This document shows positions 8,438 through 15,589 of a stretch of DNA of 37,203 nt, one piece after another. Positions within the stretch are counted from its first letter, which is position 1; the number at the start of each line of letters is the position of its first letter. Both the position numbers and the translations under genes were made by a program. The stretch spans positions 1 through 37,203 of the forward strand of contig NZ_LIQQ01000012.1 in the NCBI RefSeq assembly GCF_001418565.1, in the 5' to 3' direction. This DNA comes from Streptomyces graminilatus (GTDB lineage Bacteria; Actinomycetota; Actinomycetes; Streptomycetales; Streptomycetaceae). The notes below the pieces were generated by a model that worked only from the letters and a program-made list of their open reading frames with translations, did not search any database and had not been told where the DNA came from.

Positions 8438-8800
8438 ATGCGGTACCTGCCTTTCGTCGCCCCGAATCCCGAGGAGACCCCCGGCGAGCCCGCTCTGATC
8501 GTCATCCAACAGGACTCCGGCGTCGCTGGCGCCGACTCGTTCGTGATCGGCCGTGGCCCCGTCTCCTGGGCCGAGCGGCAGAGCGACCGGTGGCACGAGA
8601 CCCACACCCGCGACATCGCTCCCACCGTCTTTGCTGCCCACGAGCACACCCAAGTCGACCTCTTGACCGAAGCGTTCTGGCCTCGCCGGGGGCTGAAGGG
8701 GCCGAATGTCGAGCAAACCTGCCCGCTATGTCGAGATCATGCCGCGGTTCAAGGAGTTCCGTCCGGTCCGGCGTATTCCCACGTCGCGCGTAAGCGATAG
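8438..8800 (+). CDS. Possible small hypothetical protein, 120 aa
   Basis: An ORF starting ATG 8438 with a plausible protein-like first 90 residues (MRYLPFVAPNPEET, ALIVIQQDSGVAG) and a CPLC pair near residue 95. The last 17 codons overlap the end of the convergent gene at 8749-9330, where the composition looks like antisense of that gene. No clear ribosome-binding site and no family recognised. It may be a degraded gene or noncoding; no other ORF in 8384-8748 looks better. Confidence 0.35.
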   Translation: MRYLPFVAPNPEETPGEPALIVIQQDSGVAGADSFVIGRGPVSWAERQSDRWHETHTRDIAPTVFAAHEHTQVDLLTEAFWPRRGLKGPNVEQTCPLCRDHAAVQGVPSGPAYSHVARKR

Positions 8801-9330
8801 AAGACCCGGCCGGCGGCCCGGGTTGAGTCTGTGTCAACGCGTTCGAGCACGCCTTTCCCGACGAGGGAAGCCAGGCGGTTGCGAAGACCTTTGCGCGCCT
8901 TCGCGTCCCTTAGCGGAATGCCGAGAGCCGTGGCGAGCTGCTCGCTGCACCAGAGTTCGGCTCGGGAGCCGATAACAGCAAGAAGATCTCGTTGCCCTGT
9001 CGTTCGGATGGGCACTTTGTCCAGAGCTGGCCGGGGCACCGGCTCCCCGGCCACAAAGGAGTCGACGTCCAGGTCGTCGAGCGGGCCGAGCATGTCGACA
9101 GCAATCTGACGCAACCGCTCCAGGCGCGGCCCGACGTTGATCAACTTCGCCGCATCATCCCGCGCGGCGGCGAGGTCCTCGCGCTTGTCGATCTTCTGTC
9201 GGAGTGCTTCTCTCAGGTTCGCGATGTCCATGTCGCACTCATCAAGCAAAGCGTCATAGCCACGGACTACCCACGCTGCTTCATCGTCGGTTTCCGCCGA
9301 CGGTCCCTGGACGGCCTCCTGCTGCTTCAT
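8749..9330 (-). CDS. Hypothetical coiled-coil / winged-helix-like protein
   Basis: A 193-aa soluble protein starting ATG 9330. Residues about 20-70 are strongly helical and charged (LDECDMDIANLREALRQK), compatible with a coiled coil. The C-terminal half (QRDLLAVIGSRAELWCSEQLA, then LRNRLASLVGKGVLERV) resembles a winged-helix DNA-binding domain with recognition helix and wing, ending near VFYRLRATWEY. No enzymatic motif. It could be a small transcriptional regulator of unknown target. The ribosome-binding site is not evident, so the start is moderately certain. Codon composition is typical for the window. Confidence 0.65.
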   Translation of the reverse strand: MKQQEAVQGPSAETDDEAAWVVRGYDALLDECDMDIANLREALRQKIDKREDLAAARDDAAKLINVGPRLERLRQIAVDMLGPLDDLDVDSFVAGEPVPRPALDKVPIRTTGQRDLLAVIGSRAELWCSEQLATALGIPLRDAKARKGLRNRLASLVGKGVLERVDTDSTRAAGRVFYRLRATWEYAGPDGTP

Positions 9331-9471
9331 GCGATCAACGGTAGAACGAACGAGTCACATGCAGGCCCTGTTTGACGAACCGCCAGCGCCAGTCCCGGAC
9401 ACCTACGTGACGTATCTCGCCAGGTCAGCCCCAATACGGACAACCGGAGGCGCCCCCTGAGGGCGAGACCC

Positions 9472-9750
9472 TCACCAGCCCGGGATCTGGACGGCACGAA
9501 GCAGCCCAGTGGCGTCGTACGCACCGCGGGGCAAGCGATGCCCGTCACCCCACCAGGAGTGAATCTCCCGCCAGCGGAGCGTGCCCGAGCCGGTCTCCCG
9601 CGCCATGAGCTTCAGACAGTCGCTCGTGAAGACGGCAGCGGTCCACACGAAATTCCAGCGATGAGCGGTGACCGGTTCGACACGTAGCCAGGAGCCGACA
9701 GCCGGGGGCGCCGAGCCTCCAGCCCCACATCGACGGTCACTTCCGGGCAC
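9472..9750 (-). pseudogene. Chimeric gene remnant (hypothetical-protein tail joined to methyltransferase fragment)
   Basis: The C-terminal 60 residues (NFVWTAAVFTSDCLKLMARE ... GLLRAVQIPGW) are clearly paralogous to the last 60 residues of the 29579-30352 protein (NFVWSAAIFTEECLTRMARE ... GLLRAVRVAGW). Immediately upstream in the same frame the peptide SWLRVEPVTAHRW is identical to an internal piece of the PCMT-like methyltransferase at 32049-33338. That piece is encoded by the shared 62-bp block, which carries a one-base insertion destroying the methyltransferase frame beyond it. The ORF has no credible start. I read it as a fusion of two gene scraps. Confidence 0.75.
9653..9714 (-). repeat. 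62-bp direct repeat, copy 1 (in pseudogene)
   Basis: Begins TTCCAGCGATGAGCGGTGAC and ends GGGGGCGCCGA on the + strand. It matches 32245-32305 at 61 of 62 positions, the only difference being an extra A at about 9699. Same orientation, 22.6 kb apart. Flanking sequences are unrelated, so the match is local. Confidence 0.9.
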
Positions 9751-9906
9751 AGCGGACAGCTGACGGCAGCCTCAATGGACGCCCGTACCCGCTCCGCCCG
9801 ACTCTGCCGGGCCAACTGGCGATCCTTCATCGTTGACTTGCTCACGAAGTACACCTTCCCCTCAGCCGCTCGGCTGCGCACGAGAATCGGGCCCGGCGAG
9901 GGGAAA

Positions 9907-9950
9907 GGACTGTCTCAGTCCCGGGAACAAGCGCCGAAGGCGCAAGTTCC
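9907..9950 (-). terminator. Tandem hairpins downstream of the PhyH-family gene
   Basis: Two adjacent stem-loops: GGACTG-TCT-CAGTCC at 9907-9921, and GGAAC-AA-GCGCC with GGCGC-AA-GTTCC at 9924-9950, the latter with a 3-nt loop and a symmetric 2x2 internal loop. They lie 80-124 bases past the stop of the minus-strand gene at 10031 and are the likely transcription end. Confidence 0.5.
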
Positions 9951-10030
9951 AGAGCAGGTCGGACGGGCTACGTCGGTGCACCTTTCTGCAGGTGGGGAGG
10001 AGGACTCGGATCCGGTCCGGTTCCGAGGAT

Positions 10031-10819
10031 TCACTTTCCCAAACCGCGCCGGATGGCGAGCTCCACGGGCGAATAGCATCCATCCAGGCGTTCGAGCCGA
10101 TACTGCTCAGCCGGGTAAAGCGGCGGCTGCGCCAGGAACCGCGGGGACATCCCGCGGTGAGGCTGGGCAGCGTGCACCAGGAACGGGTGACACAGGTAGA
10201 CGTCGCCCGCCTCGCCCGTGGCCAGTACCTGCGGCCGGCCTGCGGTCACCTCGAAAAGGCCGGTAGCAGCAAGATCGTCAGTGCTCATCCCATCCTCCCC
10301 AGCGGCCTCCAGACGTGAGGGGACGTCCAGGTGCGAGCCCATGCGGATCCGCGTGGGAGCGTCGTTCTCCGCGGTGTCGGAGAAGAGGAACAGCATGAGC
10401 AAGGCACGACTGCGCGAGCGGATATTCACCCACGGAGGGCCACTCTTCTGCTCCTCGGGGTGGTAGCTGCCGTCGATGTGCCACCCGTCGTCACCGGGGC
10501 TGCGGGGGTGGGGGAATCGAATCGGGATTGACCCGATGCTGGTGCGCGGTATCCATCTGCCCGACCCCGCGAGCTGGTCGAATGCCCGCAGGAGGCGGGG
10601 AGTGTTCGCAGCGGTACGGAAGGGCTCCTGGGCGCAGGAGCCCAGCCGGATCACCGGCTCCGTCCACGTCGCAGGATCGTCCGGGTCGCATCCCGTCTCC
10701 TGCCAGCAAATGGCACGGCACTCAGCCGCCACGTCGGCAGGGAAGGCTTTGTCCACCCGGACGAAGCCGCTGTCAACGAACTCCTTCACCTGCGTTGCGG
10801 AGAGTCCTCTACTGGACAT
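10031..10819 (-). CDS. Phytanoyl-CoA dioxygenase (PhyH) family Fe(II)/2OG oxygenase
   Basis: A 262-aa protein with the PhyH double-stranded beta-helix signature. The HxD pair is His114/Asp116 in WHIDGSYH and the distal histidine is His216 in HPFLVHAAQPHRG, followed by Arg227, the expected 2-oxoglutarate ligand. All metal and cosubstrate residues are therefore present and an active enzyme is likely. PhyH enzymes in actinomycetes hydroxylate or halogenate small molecules; the substrate cannot be told here. ATG 10819 follows GAAGGA. It is transcribed divergently from the P-loop gene at 11001, and neighbours give no pathway. Two hairpins follow its stop. Confidence 0.85.
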   Translation of the reverse strand: MSSRGLSATQVKEFVDSGFVRVDKAFPADVAAECRAICWQETGCDPDDPATWTEPVIRLGSCAQEPFRTAANTPRLLRAFDQLAGSGRWIPRTSIGSIPIRFPHPRSPGDDGWHIDGSYHPEEQKSGPPWVNIRSRSRALLMLFLFSDTAENDAPTRIRMGSHLDVPSRLEAAGEDGMSTDDLAATGLFEVTAGRPQVLATGEAGDVYLCHPFLVHAAQPHRGMSPRFLAQPPLYPAEQYRLERLDGCYSPVELAIRRGLGK

Positions 10820-11000
10820 GCCCGTCCTTCTCGATGGGAGTAACTATCCTGAAAGGAAAGCGGGTTGGTCGTGTTGCGTCGAATCAATTTCAGCGGCCAT
10901 GGCGAATCCCGTCATCTGCCACGCAGCGGGTGGTTTCAGCAAGGCCCGCGGTGAAGCAACTCTGTGGCGGAGCGCCGCCGGACGCTGGCAGGCTGCCTCC

Positions 11001-11585
11001 GTGAAGCAAAACGAGGTGCTGCTAATCGGTGGGCGTGCTGGCGTCGGCAAGACAACGGTCGGGTGGGAGGTCTCCGCACAGCTGCGCGCCGCGGACATTG
11101 CTCACGTGGTCGTAGAAGGAGACTGCCTGGGGCAGGTGCATCCAGCTCCGGAGGGCGATCCGCGCCGCTCGGCAATCGTCGAGCGAAACCTTGCCGCCAT
11201 GTGGACGAACTATACGGAACTCGGGTATAGGCGGCTCATCTATACGAATCCCCTCAGCGTGTTGTCCGATGCCGTATGCATGTTCGAGCGCGTGATGGGG
11301 TCGGATGTGAGGCTCGTGCGGGTCCTGCTCACCGCCACCGACGCCACTGCCGGCGAACGGTTGGCGGGCCGGGAGCTCGGCTCGGAGCTTGAGAAAGAGA
11401 TTGAGAGCAGCGTCTACAAGGCACGTCTGCTGGATGAGCAAGCACCTGCGGATATCGCGCGGGTAGTGACCGACAGCCGGTCCGTCGTGGACATCGCGCG
11501 CCAGGTAGTGGCCACCACCGGATGGATCAGCCCAGTCCCGTACGAGAAATCCGTCGCGCAGGGGCAATGCCTTCCTCCACTGTGA
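11001..11585 (+). CDS. Small P-loop NTPase / kinase-like protein
   Basis: About 194 aa from GTG 11001. The Walker A motif GGRAGVGKTT sits at residues 10-19, directly after the first beta strand (VLLI), as in shikimate/gluconate/nucleotide-kinase-like small AAA proteins. VVVEGDCL at about 35 and LRLIYTNPLS-like strands follow; a lid-like basic region (ERLAGRELGSELEKEIE) lies near 115-135. In-frame ATG 10899 would add 34 residues of non-conserved sequence, so I prefer 11001 although its ribosome-binding site is weak. Four bases separate its stop from the APH-like gene, suggesting co-transcription. Substrate unknown; it may phosphorylate a small metabolite or drug. Confidence 0.75.
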   Translation: MKQNEVLLIGGRAGVGKTTVGWEVSAQLRAADIAHVVVEGDCLGQVHPAPEGDPRRSAIVERNLAAMWTNYTELGYRRLIYTNPLSVLSDAVCMFERVMGSDVRLVRVLLTATDATAGERLAGRELGSELEKEIESSVYKARLLDEQAPADIARVVTDSRSVVDIARQVVATTGWISPVPYEKSVAQGQCLPPL

Positions 11586-11589
11586 GGGG

Positions 11590-12576
11590 ATGCCGAACAT
11601 CAACACTCCGCGCCTCCAGTACAGCTCCACGGCCGTACGCCCGCGCTGGGACGACCTCCCCCAGGACATCCGTCGGCTCATCTCCCGGCGCCTGGGTGGT
11701 GTAGTGGTCGCAGGGCCGAGCGCCGGAAGCGGGTTCACCAGCGGCTTCGCCGCTGCGCTCCGTGGAGCTGGCGGGCCCGAGTTCGTCAAGGCAGTCAACG
11801 CCAACGAGAATGCGGTGATCGCCGACAGCTACCAGCGCGAGGCGTTGATCAACCAGGCCCTGCCGATCGAGGTTCCGGCACCCCGCCTGCGGTGGACCGA
11901 GGAGACGGAAGACGGATGGATCGTCCTTGGCTTCGACGCGATCGACGGTGGCCGCATGCCTGCCGCGCCCTGGCGGCCTGACGAGCTTGCCTCGACCCTC
12001 GACGCCTGCACGATCAAGGCCGAGGCGCTCTCCACGCCCTCGGCGGCGCTCCAGAAGGTCGGGCTCAAGCCGATCGGTGACGGCAGCGACTTCGCGGACT
12101 GGCGTGACCTCACCGGCGGCGCCACCAGCCCGAGCATCCTGCCGGAATGGGTGCCCACCAACAGGCTCGACGCCCTGGCCGAACTGGAATCCCACTGGCG
12201 ACAAGCCGTGGCCGGCGATGCAGTCCTCCACCATGACCTGCGTCAGGACAACGTCCTGATCGACACGGGAGGCGCTGCCTGGATCTGCGACTGGAACTGG
12301 CCCTGCCTCGCAGCGAGCTGGTTCGACCTCGTGCTGCTCCTGGCCACAGCACACGCAGACGGCCACGACGCCACCACCCTCTTTGCGGAGCACCCCACCG
12401 CCCACGGAGTCGATGGGGAGCAGCTCGATGCGGCTCTGGCCGCCCTCGCGGGCTTCTTTATCGTCTCCGGCGCACAGCCCCCGGCGGACTGGTCGCCCCA
12501 CATTCGCCAGCACCAGACCTGGTGCGGCGAGGTCACTCTGTGCTGGCTGGCAACCCGGCGCGACTGGAAGCTCTGA
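11590..12576 (+). CDS. APH-like phosphotransferase
   Basis: A 328-aa kinase-fold protein. The catalytic loop reads LHHDLRQDNVLI (His215, Asp216, Asn221) and the metal-binding motif WICDWNWP follows (Asp234), so the active centre appears intact. Residues 35-75 (VVVAGPSAGSGFTSGFAAAL, then EFVKAV) give a glycine-rich loop and a candidate ATP-binding lysine. It starts 4 bases after the P-loop gene and is probably translated from the same message. APH-fold proteins phosphorylate aminoglycosides, macrolides, choline or other small molecules; which applies is not visible. A drug-modification or metabolite-kinase role is inferred only from the fold. Confidence 0.85.
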   Translation: MPNINTPRLQYSSTAVRPRWDDLPQDIRRLISRRLGGVVVAGPSAGSGFTSGFAAALRGAGGPEFVKAVNANENAVIADSYQREALINQALPIEVPAPRLRWTEETEDGWIVLGFDAIDGGRMPAAPWRPDELASTLDACTIKAEALSTPSAALQKVGLKPIGDGSDFADWRDLTGGATSPSILPEWVPTNRLDALAELESHWRQAVAGDAVLHHDLRQDNVLIDTGGAAWICDWNWPCLAASWFDLVLLLATAHADGHDATTLFAEHPTAHGVDGEQLDAALAALAGFFIVSGAQPPADWSPHIRQHQTWCGEVTLCWLATRRDWKL

Positions 12577-12704
12577 TCGGAAGACGTTCGCTGACAACCG
12601 CCGAGCCCGGGTTGCCAGCCGCTCCCTCCAATCGATCTTTCACGGCTGCTGGACGCTCGAAGGTTTCCGCTCTTGGTCCTCAGTCCGAAGAGAGGCAAAG
12701 GTCC

Positions 12705-13241
12705 ATGACCCACCTGATCGAACCACCCCAGACCGGTGACGCCGCAGCGATCAGTCAAATCCAGCTGAAAGCCTGGCTCCAGACATACCCCAACAAAGAG
12801 GCCGGGATCGACGAGGCGTGGATCAGAGACCACCGTGGCTCCACGACCACCGCTGAGGGCATTGCCCAGTGGCGGGAGTTCATTCAGGAAGCGAACAACC
12901 AGCCAGACAGGCTCTTCTGCCGTACCGTTCGCTCCACGGCAGAGATCGTCGGGCTCATGTGCGGCCGCAGAGACGAATGGGTCACTCTCGGACCCATGTA
13001 CCTCCTGAACGAAGCCCAAGGCCACGGCACCGGAAGCCAGCTGATGAGCGAGTTCCTCGACTGGGCAGAGGACGCACCCATACGCCTGTGGGTGACGGCC
13101 TACAACGAGCGGGCCATCCGCTTCTACGAACGCTACGGCTTCACGCCCACCGGCGAGCAAGAGCTCTGGAAAGGACGACTGCCGAACATGCGCATGGCCC
13201 GCGGCACTGCCGAGCACACAGGCACGCGACCACCCAATTAG
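12705..13241 (+). CDS. GNAT family N-acetyltransferase
   Basis: A 178-aa acetyl-CoA-dependent acetyltransferase. ATG 12705 is preceded by AGAGGCAAAGG; the open frame to 12522 overlaps the end of the previous gene. Typical GNAT features are the motif A region LGPMYLLNEAQGHGTGSQLM at about residues 96-115, with the acetyl-CoA pyrophosphate loop QGHGTG, and motif B VTAYNERAIRFYERYGFTPT at about 130-149. Substrate unknown. The TAG stop is followed without a gap by an in-frame gltX fragment, suggesting a past insertion or deletion exactly behind this gene. Confidence 0.9.
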   Translation: MTHLIEPPQTGDAAAISQIQLKAWLQTYPNKEAGIDEAWIRDHRGSTTTAEGIAQWREFIQEANNQPDRLFCRTVRSTAEIVGLMCGRRDEWVTLGPMYLLNEAQGHGTGSQLMSEFLDWAEDAPIRLWVTAYNERAIRFYERYGFTPTGEQELWKGRLPNMRMARGTAEHTGTRPPN

Positions 13242-13433
13242 GCGGTGCTGGAGGAGGCGGCTGTCGAGTGCGGGCTCAAGCTTGGAAAGGCGCAGGCCCC
13301 GGTGCGAGTCGCGGTGACAGGCCGAACTGTCGGACTGCCCCTGTTCGAGTCGGTCGAGATCCTTGGCCACGACCGCACACTGACCCACATCGACACCGCG
13401 ATCGGGAAGATCACGGGCCACTCGCCCACCTGA
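13242..13433 (+). pseudogene. gltX: C-terminal fragment of glutamyl-tRNA synthetase
   Basis: The 63 codons from 13242 to TGA 13433 include [20 protein letters not shown], then [17 protein letters not shown], which is the conserved end of the anticodon-binding domain of bacterial GluRS. The catalytic domain with HIGH and KMSKS is absent, and the fragment begins directly after the stop of the GNAT gene without a ribosome-binding site. A short ORF from TTG/GTG 13245 is formally open, but a functional product is unlikely. LanB enzymes use glutamyl-tRNA, so a former gltX copy near a lanthipeptide cluster is noteworthy; linkage is inference. Confidence 0.8.
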
Positions 13434-13479
13434 AGACCACGGAAATCAGCCATCGGGGCGGCGGAACTACAGCCGCCAC

Positions 13480-13520
13480 GGCCATGGGGACGGCGGAACT
13501 ACTCCGCCGTCCCCATGGCC
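13480..13520. terminator. Perfect 18-bp bidirectional terminator hairpin
   Basis: GGCCATGGGGACGGCGGA at 13480-13497 pairs perfectly with TCCGCCGTCCCCATGGCC at 13503-13520 around a 5-nt loop (ACTAC). It lies between the convergent GNAT/gltX-fragment and Nudix genes, only 20 bases from the Nudix stop. There is no T tract, as usual in Streptomyces. Confidence 0.85.
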
Positions 13521-13539
13521 ATCAAGACTCTCCGGCCAC

Positions 13540-13998
13540 CTAGCTGCGGCGGAGACGGTGGTCAAGTTCCCACAACGCTGTCCGGTTGGAATCCCAACGC
13601 ACCGCCGACATTGCCTCATTGAGGGAGAACCAGCTGTACTCGGTGTGCTCGCTGGACAGCGCCAACTCCGATGCGTCGGCTCGGACACCGAAGGCATGCT
13701 CAGGAATCACCAGGACCTCCGGCCCCCACGTGCACTCGCCAGTGACACTCACCACTGGAATCGACGCCCGCGCATCCAGTTCGATGAACTCGAAGTCGCC
13801 GGCCAAGCCGGCCTCCTCGGCGGTCTCTCGCCTGGCGGCCTGGAGCGGTGCTTCACCCGCCTCACCACCACCAGCCACCCCCTGCCAGTAGGCGCCGTCC
13901 AAGCGACGGAACAAGGCGTAGAGCAGCCCTTCCTCAGTCTGCCGGTACGGCAGCACCAACACCTGGAACGGAGCGCGACCCTCCACGGCTTCAGCCAT
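13540..13998 (-). CDS. Nudix hydrolase
   Basis: A 152-aa single-domain Nudix pyrophosphohydrolase. The Nudix box spans about residues 43-65 (GGGEAGEAPLQAARRETAEEAGL), matching GX5EX7REUXEEXGU, so Mg2+-binding catalytic glutamates are present. The N-terminal LVLPYRQTEEGLLYALFRR and the C-terminal HTEYSWFSLNEAM, then LWELDHRL, resemble NudB-like dihydroneopterin-triphosphate/dATP pyrophosphohydrolases. That subfamily call is tentative. Start ATG 13998. It faces the gltX fragment across a strong terminator and lies downstream of the divergently arranged nucleotidyltransferase region. Confidence 0.9.
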   Translation of the reverse strand: MAEAVEGRAPFQVLVLPYRQTEEGLLYALFRRLDGAYWQGVAGGGEAGEAPLQAARRETAEEAGLAGDFEFIELDARASIPVVSVTGECTWGPEVLVIPEHAFGVRADASELALSSEHTEYSWFSLNEAMSAVRWDSNRTALWELDHRLRRS

Positions 13999-14066
13999 CG
14001 CTCCACGGTAGTGCCGCTGGGCCGCCTACGGTGCCGATGGGCCTACATCTCAGCCTGTCCTACCCG

Positions 14067-14771
14067 TCACGGAGTTCCACTGCGCCGATACCCGGCCCAC
14101 AATCGTCCGCCAGCCCGAGCCAGGACATCGTCAACGACGCCAACAAGGGCGTCGGTCTGCCCATCCAATGCCCCACGGACAGCATGGTGCAGGCGGGCAT
14201 TGAGTCCAGGTGCTGCGGCATCGAGGCGGCGTGCCAGCCACTTCCCGCCGCCACCCCATGCCCCGCCGAGGGCCAGCGCGAGCTCACCTGTCCGCCTCGC
14301 CAGCTCTGAGGCGATGAACAGCTGTTCGCCCTGATCGGTGCTCCCAGCGAGATCGTCCAGGAGATCCGTGATCGCATAGCGGGAGTCCTCGATCTCTTCT
14401 GCTGGCATCGCAGGTGGACCCGCGAGGGCCAGTTTTCTGGCTTCCGCAGCCAGACGCTCGCCGAGCCCATCTGCGTCGAAGAGCAGTTCGCCGTCCGCAC
14501 ACATCCATAGCAGTGGGGACCGGCGCTTGCGGGTTTCCCGGTCTACGAATGCGTGCCAGGTCTCTTCGGTGTGTACGAAGAGTTCCACGGGCCAGTCACC
14601 GTGCTGGAGGCTCTCTCTGTACGGAGCCGGCAGACCGTGCAGCAGCACCACGATGTCCAGGTCGGACAAGGCCGTGCGGTGCTCCGTCAGCACGCTGCCT
14701 CCCAGAAATGCCGCTCGAGCGGCAGGGTGACGTTCTTCTACAACGGCGCGGGCAACGACAACCGGATCCAT
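14067..14771 (-). CDS. Nucleotidyltransferase-domain protein
   Basis: A 234-aa protein with the polymerase-beta-type minimal nucleotidyltransferase signature near the N terminus: FLGGSVLTEHRTALSDLDIVVLL, with the GGS at about 24-26 and the metal-binding DxD as Asp37/Asp39. The C-terminal two thirds are helical, as in aminoglycoside adenylyltransferase-like and other stand-alone NTases. It may adenylylate a small molecule, an antibiotic or a protein; no partner toxin/antitoxin gene is visible beside it. ATG 14771 is the first in-frame start. It is divergent from the GNAT gene at 14893, with a 121-base shared intergenic region. Confidence 0.85.
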   Translation of the reverse strand: MDPVVVARAVVEERHPAARAAFLGGSVLTEHRTALSDLDIVVLLHGLPAPYRESLQHGDWPVELFVHTEETWHAFVDRETRKRRSPLLWMCADGELLFDADGLGERLAAEARKLALAGPPAMPAEEIEDSRYAITDLLDDLAGSTDQGEQLFIASELARRTGELALALGGAWGGGGKWLARRLDAAAPGLNARLHHAVRGALDGQTDALVGVVDDVLARAGGRLWAGYRRSGTP

Positions 14772-14892
14772 GCAGCCACTATCGGTATCCAGAACGCGTT
14801 ACGCATGTGGTTTCTTCAGTCACTCGGGCGACCCGTTCCTCGGATGCGAATTGGGTGGCGAACGCACTGCTGCGGGCGGCAAGATTCGGTCT

Positions 14893-15438
14893 ATGCGGAT
14901 CGCTGAGTGTCAGGAACACGAGGTTGCACTGCTCGATCGGCACATTCCGTCTCCGGGCGTAATGTCATCCCACGCTCGTCGATACGCCAGACAGCAAGCC
15001 GGGTCCAGTACGTTTCTCGTTGCCTGGCGCGATGGACAGCCGGTCGGAAGCTGCGAGGTGAGGTGGGACGGGTGTGCTGCTCCCGAAGTCCAGGCAGCTC
15101 ACGGGGACTGCCCGGAGATCAACGGTCTGGGAGTGTGGCCGGAGTCCTTCCGGTCCCAAGGGATCGGAACAGCCCTGATCCGCGCGGCTGAGGAACTGGT
15201 GCGGAAGCGCAGCGGTAAGCGCATTGGGCTGGGAGTGGACGAGAAAAACCCTCGGGCGACGGCTCTCTACTCCCGACTGGGCTACCACCCTGCTGCTCCA
15301 TACCTCGACCGCTGGTCCTACCGGGACGTCGAAGGCGTGACGCATCAGGTTACCGATGCCTGCACCTTCATGATCAAAGAGTTTCCACCCCGACAGCTCC
15401 TGAGCGGCAACGCTGTCTCACCAGGGGGTCATCGGTAG
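14893..15438 (+). CDS. GNAT family N-acetyltransferase
   Basis: About 181 aa from ATG 14893; an in-frame extension to 14770 overlaps the divergent gene's promoter region. The acetyl-CoA loop is visible as ESFRSQGIGTALIRAAEELV near residues 92-111, after the beta-4 strand EINGLGVWP, and motif B as VDEKNPRATALYSRLGYHP near 115-133. Substrate unknown. It is not closely similar to the GNAT at 12705. It ends 78 bases before a strong terminator shared with the convergent valS gene. Confidence 0.88.
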   Translation: MRIAECQEHEVALLDRHIPSPGVMSSHARRYARQQAGSSTFLVAWRDGQPVGSCEVRWDGCAAPEVQAAHGDCPEINGLGVWPESFRSQGIGTALIRAAEELVRKRSGKRIGLGVDEKNPRATALYSRLGYHPAAPYLDRWSYRDVEGVTHQVTDACTFMIKEFPPRQLLSGNAVSPGGHR

Positions 15439-15515
15439 CGAGTGCGTCTTCGAGGAGGAAGCGGACAGCGATGGCAGGTCTGGTCGCTTCTCCAGGAGTC
15501 CAGCCGGAATGCGAG

Positions 15516-15548
15516 GGTCCCGCCCGATCTAACTGATCGGGCGGGACC
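15516..15548. terminator. Perfect 14-bp terminator hairpin between GNAT and valS
   Basis: GGTCCCGCCCGATC at 15516-15529 pairs with GATCGGGCGGGACC at 15535-15548, loop TAACT. Located between convergent genes, 42 bases from the valS stop, so it can serve both. Confidence 0.85.
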
Positions 15549-15589
15549 GCCCCGGCGACTCAGATCCAGGCACTCATGGCTTGGACAGG

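Larger units (their letters stand above)
9331..10030. other. Gene-poor, rearranged stretch
   Basis: No intact gene is convincing here. It holds a chimeric C-terminal gene fragment (9472-9750), a 62-bp block shared with a methyltransferase gene, a short minus-strand reading around 9715-9881 that is protein-like at its start (KVYFVSKSTMKDRQLARQ and a CPLCPE pair) but loses frame at the shared block, and terminator-like hairpins at 9907-9950. It looks like debris from recombination. Confidence 0.6.

Noticed and set aside
9664..9700. Possible tRNA T-arm (GGTTCGA) in the 62-bp repeat
   Set aside because: The bases around GGTTCGACA do not form a 5-bp T stem, no acceptor or anticodon stem is found, and copy 2 lies in frame inside a methyltransferase gene.
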